In this document: piece by piece, positions 16,065 to 23,727 of the stretch
Position numbering within the stretch: position 1 is the stretch's first letter
Layout of the letters: each line of letters opens with the position of its first letter
NCBI GenBank assembly: GCA_002315435.1
Contig: DCFW01000003.1
Span: 1-64,000 of the forward strand
Direction of reading: 5' to 3'
DNA: 64,000 nucleotides
DNA from: Bacteroidales bacterium UBA1794
Lineage (GTDB): Bacteria > Bacteroidota > Bacteroidia > Bacteroidales > Bacteroidaceae
Made by a program: the position numbers and the translations under genes
Notes under the pieces: generated by a model
What the model saw: only the letters and a program-made list of their open reading frames with translations
Databases searched by the model: none
Told to the model about the DNA's origin: nothing

Positions 16065-16985
16065 TTATTCAACACTGATTTTTTGTGACAGTGTATTCAA
16101 AAGGAAACTATTTGAAGTTTTGATGATTCTTTTTATATCTCCTTCCGACCCTTCGAATGGACCTGAATGTTGAAGCTTGCACGTGCACATGGCTGCTGCA
16201 AAGCGTCCGGCTTCATCGTAGTCGGCTCCTTGTGAACGACAATAAAGATACCCGGCCGAGTAAGTGTCACCGCAACCTGTTGCATCTACAATTTGATTTG
16301 GTTTGTATGCCGGAATGATATGGAACTGTCCTTCGGCATAGATTATTGAGCCATAACTACCTTCAGTGATAACCACTTCCTTCACGCCCCATGATGCGAA
16401 TCTCAATGCGGATTCTTTTGGATCTTTTGTTCCTGATAGAACTTCCATCTCGCTTTCATTGACTTTTAGGATATCGGTATATTTGAGTGCTTCCATTTTT
16501 TCTTTCCAAGGAATAGCATATACGTGCTGATTCCTTACTTCACGCAAATAGCCTTGTACATCAATAGAGACTTTTCCCTTTGTTGATAAGTATTTTATTG
16601 TTTCCAGTGAAAAGTCGTCTGCCAACAATGAACCAAGATGGTACACTTTGGCATCAACATCTTTGAAGTATTCAGTTTTGAAGGGATCAGCCTTAGCCAG
16701 TACGCGTTGGCTGCGATTGTTTGAATTACTTCCATAGGAGTTCTCGAAAAATACAGTATGTTCACTTGGAAAGACTTTTATGTCAATGCCTTGTTCTCTC
16801 ATCTTGTCTACGGATTTCATCTCGGATTGAGCCAATGAAGTGATCAATTGGTAACTGATCTTCTTTGGCAAGTGATTGATTCCGTGTGAAAAATAAAAAG
16901 AAGTTCCGCCCGGCATAAATACAGTATTCTGTGGGGTGATAATTTTATCGAGAGTAATATGTCCTATGCAGCAAATATCTTTCAT
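16065..16985 (-). CDS. PfkB-family carbohydrate kinase
   Basis: A 306-aa ribokinase-like kinase. The N-terminal MKDICCIGHITLDKI and PGGTSFYFSHGI motif bind the sugar, and DATGCGDTYSAGYL near residue 250 carries the catalytic Asp in the anion-hole motif. The family phosphorylates sugars, nucleosides or sugar phosphates in the cytoplasm. The substrate cannot be told, and there is no pathway neighbour. The frame opens at 17033, but a -7 element at 17010-17017 lies inside that extension, so ATG at 16985 is chosen. Confidence 0.85.
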   Translation of the reverse strand: MKDICCIGHITLDKIITPQNTVFMPGGTSFYFSHGINHLPKKISYQLITSLAQSEMKSVDKMREQGIDIKVFPSEHTVFFENSYGSNSNNRSQRVLAKADPFKTEYFKDVDAKVYHLGSLLADDFSLETIKYLSTKGKVSIDVQGYLREVRNQHVYAIPWKEKMEALKYTDILKVNESEMEVLSGTKDPKESALRFASWGVKEVVITEGSYGSIIYAEGQFHIIPAYKPNQIVDATGCGDTYSAGYLYCRSQGADYDEAGRFAAAMCTCKLQHSGPFEGSEGDIKRIIKTSNSFLLNTLSQKISVE

Positions 16986-17009
16986 TCTTGAGTTATTACG
17001 ATTACGTTG

Positions 17010-17017
17010 CAAAAGTA
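17010..17017 (-). promoter_or_regulatory. -7 element of the PfkB kinase gene
   Basis: TACTTTTG on the minus strand is an exact TAnnTTTG match, 24 nt before the chosen ATG. Confidence 0.55.
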
Positions 17018-17252
17018 CGAAAAATAAATGCATGAAAAAAGTTTTCCTAATAGCTTAATTAGAAATTTATAATATCTTGTCAGAGTATACTACTTGTGTT
17101 TAAGGTAGTTAACTCTCTATGATTTGAATAGATTTAAATATATGTATGATTATTTTGCGTCGTTTTAACTTATTTATGCGTCAATATGGCTAAAGCTATT
17201 TTACAGAGTGAATAGATTTTTTTCCTATTTATAGGATGTGCCGATCTTTTAA

Positions 17253-17831
17253 TTACTTGATATATAGTCTTTCTTCTTTTATTTCATTGTAAACATCCGG
17301 GTGTAGAAAATATCGGATATCTTTGCCTTTTTGAATAGAGTCGCGTATGAATGTGGCACTGATCTCAAGAATGGGAGCATCAACTAATTTTACTGTTTGG
17401 GGCAGTGACGACGGTTCAGTCGGATACTCTTCACGGGGATAAATGATAATAGGAGTCTCGGCAATGATTCTATCTGATTGATACCACTTATCGAAGCTTT
17501 GCCAATTGTCTCCACCGATGATAAGAGAAAAAGAATATTCAGGGTAAGACTTTTTCAAATTATCAATAGTATGGATTGTATAGGACGGTTTGCTAAGATG
17601 AAACTCAATGTCGCAAGCTTTGAATGGGGCATAACCCTTGATTGCGATTTCCACCAGATGAAAACGAGTGTGATCATCAAGCAATTCGCTGCCGTCTTTA
17701 AAAGGATTCAAAGGGCTTACAATAAACCATATTTCATCCACTTCACCTGTTTCACAAAGGTAGTTAGCCAATGCCAGGTGTCCTATATGAATAGGGTTGA
17801 AGGAACCGCAATAAATTCCAACACGCTTCAT
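17253..17831 (-). CDS. nadD: Nicotinate-nucleotide adenylyltransferase
   Basis: A 192-aa NadD. The family couples nicotinate mononucleotide with ATP to give deamido-NAD in NAD synthesis. The nucleotidyltransferase signature GSFNPIHIGHLALA is at the N-terminus, with the HIGH-like motif, and ISATFIRDSIQKGKDIRYFLHPDV at the C-terminus supplies the second ATP-binding motif. It is the last gene of a yicC-gmk-nadD unit, starting 3 nt after the gmk stop. Confidence 0.95.
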   Translation of the reverse strand: MKRVGIYCGSFNPIHIGHLALANYLCETGEVDEIWFIVSPLNPFKDGSELLDDHTRFHLVEIAIKGYAPFKACDIEFHLSKPSYTIHTIDNLKKSYPEYSFSLIIGGDNWQSFDKWYQSDRIIAETPIIIYPREEYPTEPSSLPQTVKLVDAPILEISATFIRDSIQKGKDIRYFLHPDVYNEIKEERLYIK

Positions 17832-17834
17832 GGC

Positions 17835-18407
17835 TTATTTATTTAGGAAGTTCTTTATTAAGTTGTATACCTCTTCTTTCGCTTTTTCCAAATCATCATT
17901 GACAACAATTGCATCAAACTTTGGTGCGAAACTCAGTTCGAATTCGGCGCGAGCGATGCGGTTTTCAATTACGTCCGCAGCGTCCGTTCCTCTGTTTGTC
18001 AATCGGTTGCGAAGTTCTTCGATGGATGGAGGCTGTATGAAAATGGAGAGTGCACGGTTGCCATAGAAGCTCTTTATGTTGCATCCGCCTTTCACATCCA
18101 CATCGAATATCACATTTTGCCCCTCTTGCACTTGCTTTTCAACTTGTGCCTTTAATGTTCCGTAGAAGCGGTCGTGATAAACTTCTTCATATTCAAGGAA
18201 TTCGTCATTGCTGATGCGCTGGTGAAATTCCTCAGGCGAAATAAAGAAGTATTCCACTCCGTTCTTCTCAGTACCGCGGGGAGGCCTGCTTGTTGCTGAA
18301 ATAGAGAAAGCAAGATTAAGCCCACGAGTGAGCATGTCATTAATGATTGTAGACTTTCCTGAGCCTGATGGGGCTGAGAATATAATCAATTTACCTTGCT
18401 TCACCAT
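17835..18407 (-). CDS. gmk: Guanylate kinase
   Basis: A 190-aa kinase that converts GMP to GDP with ATP. Walker A (SAPSGSGKST) is close to the start; SATSRPPRGTEKNGVEYFFIS is the GMP-binding region, and DVDVKGGCNIKS follows. Length is standard. It abuts yicC (the genes are directly adjacent) and precedes nadD by 3 nt, so translation may be coupled. Confidence 0.96.
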   Translation of the reverse strand: MVKQGKLIIFSAPSGSGKSTIINDMLTRGLNLAFSISATSRPPRGTEKNGVEYFFISPEEFHQRISNDEFLEYEEVYHDRFYGTLKAQVEKQVQEGQNVIFDVDVKGGCNIKSFYGNRALSIFIQPPSIEELRNRLTNRGTDAADVIENRIARAEFELSFAPKFDAIVVNDDLEKAKEEVYNLIKNFLNK

Positions 18408-19286
18408 TTAGAGTACGTTTAGGACTTGTTCTTTGATTTGTTCCAGATTATCTTTCATTTGCACCACAATCTTTTGCATTTCAGCTTGGTTTGACTTGCT
18501 GCCTAGTGTATTTATTTCACGTCCCATTTCTTGAGCGATGAATCCTAGTTTCTTACCTTGTCCCTTACCATTTTCTTCAACAGTCTTGATGAAGTAAGCT
18601 AAGTGATTGCTGAGGCGTTGTTTCTCTTCATTGATGTCAAGTTTCTCAATGTAGTAAATCATCTCTTGTTCCATGCGGTTCTTGTCGTATTCCACTTCAG
18701 GGATCTTTTTAAGAGAATCAATTATACGTGCCTTTATTTTCTCCACTCTCTCTTGTTCATACGGAGCGATGTTTGTCAACAACTCAGAGATGTTCGATAT
18801 CTTTTCGCGGAATTTATTTTCAAGTGCCGCACCCTCTTGAAGACGGAAATCAATTAAGTGTTGGATAGCCTCATCAATAGCCTGATGTGCTTGATTCCAT
18901 TCCTCTTCGGGGATTTCTTGATTTTCAGTTTTGCTCATTACGTCAGGCATTCTCAGTAGAACGCTGAACCAATCAGCGGGTACATCAATGTGCATTTCAT
19001 CGGCTATGCCTTTTATTTGTTTGTAATAGGCAGCAACGACATCTTTGTTTATTGGGTTTACCGTTTCGGTGCCGTCCTTTTCAATCCACAGACTGAAGTC
19101 CGTCTTGCCTCGTTCCAGTTTCTGAGCGATTTCATTACGAATCTCCATTTCCTTTTCACGATAGGTAGGAGTGATGCGTGTGGATAAGTCCATGGACTTG
19201 CTGTTTAGAGATTTAATCTCTATGTTGATCTTTTTATCGGGAAGACTTAGCGTTGCTTTGCCAAATCCGGTCATTGATTGTATCAT
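18408..19286 (-). CDS. yicC: YicC/YloC-family endoribonuclease
   Basis: A 292-aa protein with the family start MIQSMTGFGKA and the conserved C-terminal block GKKLGFIAQEMGREINTLGSKSN, which carries the Glu/Arg residues of the DUF1732 domain. Family members are reported to cut RNA with metal help. Synteny with gmk is a known conserved pairing across bacteria, although the functional link is unclear. Confidence 0.93.
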   Translation of the reverse strand: MIQSMTGFGKATLSLPDKKINIEIKSLNSKSMDLSTRITPTYREKEMEIRNEIAQKLERGKTDFSLWIEKDGTETVNPINKDVVAAYYKQIKGIADEMHIDVPADWFSVLLRMPDVMSKTENQEIPEEEWNQAHQAIDEAIQHLIDFRLQEGAALENKFREKISNISELLTNIAPYEQERVEKIKARIIDSLKKIPEVEYDKNRMEQEMIYYIEKLDINEEKQRLSNHLAYFIKTVEENGKGQGKKLGFIAQEMGREINTLGSKSNQAEMQKIVVQMKDNLEQIKEQVLNVL

Positions 19287-19304
19287 TGTTTATTTATTTT
19301 CTTG

Positions 19305-19312
19305 CAAAAGTA
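19305..19312 (-). promoter_or_regulatory. -7 element of the yicC-gmk-nadD operon
   Basis: On the minus strand TACTTTTG is an exact match to TAnnTTTG, 18 nt before the yicC ATG. Confidence 0.6.
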
Positions 19313-19442
19313 CTTTTTTTTTATTTAAAAGTTTTATTTCATATATTATTATTTTAAAACTTTATAGTTAAAGCAACTCTCCTTCAGAAATTTGAAATAT
19401 AATCCATTTCTATTGAAGAATTATCCAAATAGGGGCGTTTCA

Positions 19443-19493
19443 TTTGCTCTTACAGTAATATAGTATTAATTTTGAAGTATAATTAATACTATA
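19443..19493 (+). promoter_or_regulatory. Promoter and 13-bp inverted repeat before the S9 peptidase gene
   Basis: TTTG (19443-19446), 20 nt, then TAATTTTG (19467-19474) is a strong promoter. It is overlaid by a perfect inverted repeat, TATAGTATTAATT at 19459-19471 and AATTAATACTATA at 19481-19493, with a 9-nt spacer. The left arm overlaps the -7 box and the right arm falls at the transcript start, as expected for a repressor site or a 5' RNA hairpin. Confidence 0.65.
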
Positions 19494-19496
19494 GAT

Positions 19497-21737
19497 ATGA
19501 AAAGACTGATTACATGTTGTTCTTTAGCGATTCTTGTTGCTTCTACTGGAACTGTTTCGGGACAAGGAAAAGCTTCTGATTACGAAAGAGCCGCCAAACT
19601 ATATAGCAAAGTGACTCCTTTGATTTATCATTCTAATTCAAGTATGTCGCCTCAGTGGATTGGCAATAAGCATTGCTTTTGGTATGCTGATCATACTCCC
19701 GAGGGAAACTACTATAAATTGGTTGATGCGGACAAACACACGAGCAAACTTCTGTTTGATACGAAGAAACTTGCGGCAGAACTGTCTGTCCAGGAAAAGG
19801 CGGAGGTGAAGCCAAAGAATTTGTATCTTGAAAAGGTAGCACTAGCGTCAACCATAGACACTTTAGATTTTATTCATAAGGGAATGAAATGGAAATATCT
19901 TATAAAGCGTAACAAGTTGATAAATTGTGGTGTATTGCCTAAACCGCAGCCTGTGCCTTATTGGAATGAAGCCGATAATGAAGATCATTATACTGATGTT
20001 GTTTCACCCAATGGCAAGCTTACAGCTTTCGTTCGTGATTATAATGTATATATTCGTGATAACGCAACCGGTAAGGAGAAAGCATTGAGCAATGATGGTG
20101 CAATGGGGAATTATTACTCGGCTGATATCTTATGGTCTCCTGATTCGAAGAAAGTGTTTGATGCACGTTTCCGTTCGGTAACTAAAAGGTATATTTATTT
20201 TGTGGAGTCATCGCCCGAAGATCAATTGCAACCTCGTTTGCAGAAGCGTGAATATGCAAAGCCCGGAGATGAGTTGCCTTTCCATACGCCTGCTATTTTT
20301 GATGTAGAGACGGGTAATATCTTAATTGGTGCGACGGATTTATGTCCTCAACAGTTCTTTTTGAGTATGTACAAGTGGAATGATGATTCGAGTGGAGTGA
20401 CGATGGAATATAATCAACGTGGCCATCAGCTTTACAGAGTTCTTGAAATGAATGCACAAACAGGGAAGATACATACTCTTATCGAAGAGCATAGCAAAAC
20501 TTTTGTGAACTACAACCGTCATTATCGTTATGATACTTCTGATGGGAAGCATATCGTGTGGATGAGTGAGCGGGACAATTACAATCATCTGTATTTGTAT
20601 GATCGTGAGTCCAACAGTGTAGAGAAGCAAATAACGACTGGAGAGTGGTATGTAAGAGAAGTACAATCTGTTGATGAAAAGAATCATAAGATCTATTTTT
20701 CAGCGAGTGGAATGAATAAGGGTGAGGATCCTTATTTGGAACATTATTACTCAATAAATATGGATGGAACAGAGTTGACCGCTCTTTCCCCTGAAGAGGG
20801 TGAACATCATGCTGTGTATTCTTCTGATATGAAATATATGGTAGATACCTATTCTACTGTAGAACAAGCACCTGTAACGGTACTTCGTGAAACTGGGAAA
20901 GGAATAGTTGTTATGCCTATTGAGAAGGCGGACATTACTGAACTGCAGAAAACAGGATGGCATAGTCCTGAAGTCTTTCATGCACCGGGGCGTGATGGAA
21001 AGACAGATATGTGGGGGATTATTGTTCGTCCGTCAAATTTTGATTCAACAAAGAAATATCCGGTGATAGAGTACATTTATGCCGGTCCAGGTAGTGCATA
21101 TACTCCGAAAGATTTCCGTTCATTTTATTGGAATATGAGTGATCTTGCTGAATTGGGTTTCGTTGTAGTGCAGTTGGATGCCATGGGTACAAGTTTTCGC
21201 TCGAAGAGCTTTGAAGATGTCTGTTATAAGAATCTAAAAGATTGCGGTTTCCCTGATCGTATTGCATGGATTAAGGAAGCTGCACAGAAATATCCGTATA
21301 TGGATACGACTAGGGTAGGGATCTTCGGAGCATCTGCCGGTGGACAGGAAGCGATGGCTGCTGTATTGCATCATCCTGAATTTTATAAGGCTGCCTATTC
21401 AAGTTGCGGCTGTCAGGATAATCGTATGGATAAGATGTGGTGGAATGAGCAATGGATGGGATATCCGATTGATAGCAGTTATGCCGATTGCAGCAATGTG
21501 GTGAATGCTAACAAATTGACCCGTCCATTGATGCTGGTTGTTGGTGAGATGGATGACAATGTAGATCCATCATCTACTTATCAAGTGGTGAATGCATTGA
21601 TAAAGGCAAATAAGGATTTTGAGTTTGTGATGATACCCGGTTCAAACCATACAATGGGTGGAACTTATGGCGAACATAAGCGGATGGACTTTTTTGTAAA
21701 GCATCTACTTGGAGTGAATCCTCCTGAATGGAAATAA
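19497..21737 (+). CDS. S9 family prolyl oligopeptidase, dipeptidyl-peptidase IV type
   Basis: A 746-aa exported serine peptidase. A signal peptide (about 1-22) is followed by a beta-propeller region to about residue 490 and an alpha/beta-hydrolase domain. The catalytic triad is Ser613 (GASAGG), Asp687 (GEMDDNVDP) and His718 (GSNHTMG). DPP IV-type enzymes remove X-Pro or related dipeptides from peptide N-termini; here it would act in the periplasm. The exact specificity is unknown. It is monocistronic, with a strong terminator and an unusual palindrome over its promoter. Confidence 0.92.
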   Translation: MKRLITCCSLAILVASTGTVSGQGKASDYERAAKLYSKVTPLIYHSNSSMSPQWIGNKHCFWYADHTPEGNYYKLVDADKHTSKLLFDTKKLAAELSVQEKAEVKPKNLYLEKVALASTIDTLDFIHKGMKWKYLIKRNKLINCGVLPKPQPVPYWNEADNEDHYTDVVSPNGKLTAFVRDYNVYIRDNATGKEKALSNDGAMGNYYSADILWSPDSKKVFDARFRSVTKRYIYFVESSPEDQLQPRLQKREYAKPGDELPFHTPAIFDVETGNILIGATDLCPQQFFLSMYKWNDDSSGVTMEYNQRGHQLYRVLEMNAQTGKIHTLIEEHSKTFVNYNRHYRYDTSDGKHIVWMSERDNYNHLYLYDRESNSVEKQITTGEWYVREVQSVDEKNHKIYFSASGMNKGEDPYLEHYYSINMDGTELTALSPEEGEHHAVYSSDMKYMVDTYSTVEQAPVTVLRETGKGIVVMPIEKADITELQKTGWHSPEVFHAPGRDGKTDMWGIIVRPSNFDSTKKYPVIEYIYAGPGSAYTPKDFRSFYWNMSDLAELGFVVVQLDAMGTSFRSKSFEDVCYKNLKDCGFPDRIAWIKEAAQKYPYMDTTRVGIFGASAGGQEAMAAVLHHPEFYKAAYSSCGCQDNRMDKMWWNEQWMGYPIDSSYADCSNVVNANKLTRPLMLVVGEMDDNVDPSSTYQVVNALIKANKDFEFVMIPGSNHTMGGTYGEHKRMDFFVKHLLGVNPPEWK

Positions 21738-21739
21738 TC

Positions 21740-21786
21740 ATAAAACAAGAACGATTTACCTCTTTGGTAAATCGTTCTTGTTTTAT
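21740..21786. terminator. Strong bidirectional terminator between the S9 peptidase and DUF3836 genes
   Basis: A 21-bp perfect stem (21740-21760 with 21766-21786) and a 5-nt loop separate two convergent genes. The arms begin and end with A/T runs, so it can act on both strands. Confidence 0.85.
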
Positions 21787-21810
21787 AATAAGTTGAAGTT
21801 CAAAAAACTA

Positions 21811-22260
21811 TTACTTTACTGCCCATGCTTTACTTGATTTATCCCATTGCATGTATTGGCATGTGGTCGGTTGATTGTTATTGTCTAATTGATAGACCAT
21901 GCGTTCGGTATTTCCGTATGTTTGCAACATACTATCCCAACGTGCATAAGTCATTGTTTTAAGACCTTGATTAACTTCAGTGGTTACTTCATAGTCGGGG
22001 ATCCAGTTTTCACTGTTTACGCTCCAATAAAGTGCAGTCTTTACTTCTATGTTTTTTGCAGGATTAGAGTAAACATATTTGAATTTAGGAGTGAGGTACA
22101 TGCCGGTTGCATCTGTTGAATAAACGAATTGGGTATTACCAACTTTATTCACAACGTAATTGTCAGCGCCTTCAGCATAAGCACTTGTTCCGCAGAATGT
22201 TGCCATCACTAATATGGCACACATGATAACTGATTTGATGCTAAATATTGAAGTTTTCAT
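21811..22260 (-). CDS. DUF3836-type small secreted protein, copy 1
   Basis: A 149-aa protein with a signal peptide (cleavage near AYA-EG) and no catalytic motif. The mature part is rich in Tyr, Trp and Thr, with conserved KFKYVYSNPA, MTYARWD, ERMVYQ and the C-terminal CQYMQWDKSSKAW. I take it as DUF3836, a family of unknown function found in Bacteroides. Copy 2 at 22562 is about two-thirds identical by eye, so this is a tandem duplication. It has its own -7 element (22313-22320). Confidence 0.75.
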   Translation of the reverse strand: MKTSIFSIKSVIMCAILVMATFCGTSAYAEGADNYVVNKVGNTQFVYSTDATGMYLTPKFKYVYSNPAKNIEVKTALYWSVNSENWIPDYEVTTEVNQGLKTMTYARWDSMLQTYGNTERMVYQLDNNNQPTTCQYMQWDKSSKAWAVK

Positions 22261-22312
22261 GATGTTATAATTTTAAAGGTTGACTATTAATTTCTTTCTC
22301 TTTATTGTATTT

Positions 22313-22320
22313 CAAATATA
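22313..22320 (-). promoter_or_regulatory. -7 element of DUF3836 copy 1
   Basis: TATATTTG on the minus strand, 52 nt before the ATG. Copy 2 has the identical octamer at a similar distance. Confidence 0.55.
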
Positions 22321-22502
22321 CACTTTCTATAAATGATAAACAACTATTTTAGTGAGTAAAATAGAAATAAATTACGTTATTTATGCATTAATCAAAAAGA
22401 GAGGGTTCAAATTAAATATTTGTAGAATATTGAATCGAAATCTATCAAAGTGTAAGGTAGATGGTGCGATTTCTACTGTTAATAATGTTATTACCTATCA
22501 AA

Positions 22503-22538
22503 AAGAAGAGCAACTCTCTTTAAAGGGTTGCTCTTCTT
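22503..22538 (-). terminator. Terminator of DUF3836 copy 2
   Basis: AAGAAGAGCAAC (22503-22514) pairs with GTTGCTCTTCTT (22527-22538); on the minus strand a T-run follows. The remaining 22261-22502 holds the copy 1 promoter and no gene I can support. Confidence 0.8.
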
Positions 22539-22561
22539 CTAGAAATATTAAATACAAACTA

Positions 22562-23008
22562 TTATTTTACTATCCATGTTTTAGCTGAGTTGTTCCATTG
22601 CATTGTTTGGCATGATGTAAGATTGTTATTTGCATCAAATTGATAAATCATGCGTTCACTTGTTACATATCCTTGTGCTAATCCATTCCAATGAGCGTAT
22701 GTCATTGTTTTAGCACCAGTATTGGTCACAGTAGTTATTTCATATGCCGGTATCCAACTGTCATTGTTTTCATTCCAGCTAAGAGCTGTCTTTACTTCGG
22801 TATTTGCAGCAGGATTTGTATATACGTATTTGAACTTAGGTGTAAGATACATGCCACTTGCATCTTTTGAGTATACGACTCTTGTATTACCAACTTGGTT
22901 GGCTACATAGTTTTCTGTGCCTTCTGCATATGCACTGGTGCATGCACCGGTTATTACCATAATCACACAAACTACAATTGCTTTCAGATTAAATATTATA
23001 GCTTTCAT
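22562..23008 (-). CDS. DUF3836-type small secreted protein, copy 2
   Basis: A 148-aa paralogue of the 21811 protein, sharing the signal peptide type, the KFKYVYTNPAANTEVKTAL block, MTYAHWN, ERMIYQ and the end CQTMQWNNSAKTW. Function unknown; it is probably periplasmic or released. Each copy has its own promoter and terminator, so the two can be expressed independently. Confidence 0.75.
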   Translation of the reverse strand: MKAIIFNLKAIVVCVIMVITGACTSAYAEGTENYVANQVGNTRVVYSKDASGMYLTPKFKYVYTNPAANTEVKTALSWNENNDSWIPAYEITTVTNTGAKTMTYAHWNGLAQGYVTSERMIYQFDANNNLTSCQTMQWNNSAKTWIVK

Positions 23009-23056
23009 ATCACTTTGATTTTAAGTTGTTCTTTAATGTTTTAATTATTTATGCTA

Positions 23057-23064
23057 CAAATATA
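23057..23064 (-). promoter_or_regulatory. -7 element of DUF3836 copy 2
   Basis: TATATTTG on the minus strand, 48 nt before the ATG; a TTG lies 20 nt further upstream as a -33 candidate. Confidence 0.55.
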
Positions 23065-23233
23065 CATGAGCTGGTAATCATGTGCAATACTTTTATCAAC
23101 AAAAAGAATAAATTATTTGCAGTAATTATTTATTTGTCAAAATGTATGGTATGCTCTTATTGTTTTCATTAAAATGAGGCTATATTGTATCAAAGTGAAA
23201 GGTGCTTTATCTTGTAGTTATGGTATTAGATGA

Positions 23234-23268
23234 AAAAGGCTAACTATTTGTTTTATAGTTAGCCTTTT
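23234..23268 (-). terminator. Terminator of the arabinose/pentose phosphate operon
   Basis: A 14-bp perfect stem, AAAAGGCTAACTAT (23234-23247) with ATAGTTAGCCTTTT (23255-23268), lies directly after rpiB. Confidence 0.8.
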
Positions 23269-23292
23269 AATATAGATCACTTGTCTTTACTA

Positions 23293-23727
23293 TTATTCAA
23301 CGGGTATTTTATCAATTCTACGTTGGTGACGACCTCCTTCAAATGAATTCTTAAAGAATTCTTGTAGAATTTTGTCAGCCATGTCTTCACTGATAAATCT
23401 ACCTGGCATAACCAGCACATTGGCATCATTATGTTTACGAGCCAATATGGATAGTTCAGGTGTCCAGCAGAGAGCTGCACGGATCCTTTGATGTTTGTTC
23501 AATGTGATTGCAATACCGTTGCCACTTCCGCAAATAGCGATGCCCGGATAACATTCGCCTGCTTCAACAGCTAGAGCTAACGGATGAGCATAATCTGGAT
23601 AATCGCAGCTGTCAGTGCTGTTTGTTCCAAAATCTTTGTACTGCCAACCTTTTGATTCAATCCATTGTTTTACGTATTGTTTTAAATCGTATCCGGCGTG
23701 ATCAGATGCTAATCCTATAAGTTTCAT
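23293..23727 (-). CDS. rpiB: Ribose-5-phosphate isomerase B
   Basis: A 144-aa LacAB/RpiB isomerase interconverting ribose-5-phosphate and ribulose-5-phosphate. Visible family features are the N-terminal ASDHAGYDLK, the CGSGNGIAI loop and the RAALCWTPELSILARKHNDANVLVMPGR block. It overlaps the transketolase stop by 4 nt and ends the pentose operon, adding a pentose-phosphate shunt to the arabinose route. Confidence 0.95.
   Translation of the reverse strand: MKLIGLASDHAGYDLKQYVKQWIESKGWQYKDFGTNSTDSCDYPDYAHPLALAVEAGECYPGIAICGSGNGIAITLNKHQRIRAALCWTPELSILARKHNDANVLVMPGRFISEDMADKILQEFFKNSFEGGRHQRRIDKIPVE

Noticed and set aside
22352..22588. 78-codon plus-strand frame
   Set aside because: It overlaps the terminator and 3' end of DUF3836 copy 2, and has no promoter and low-complexity content.
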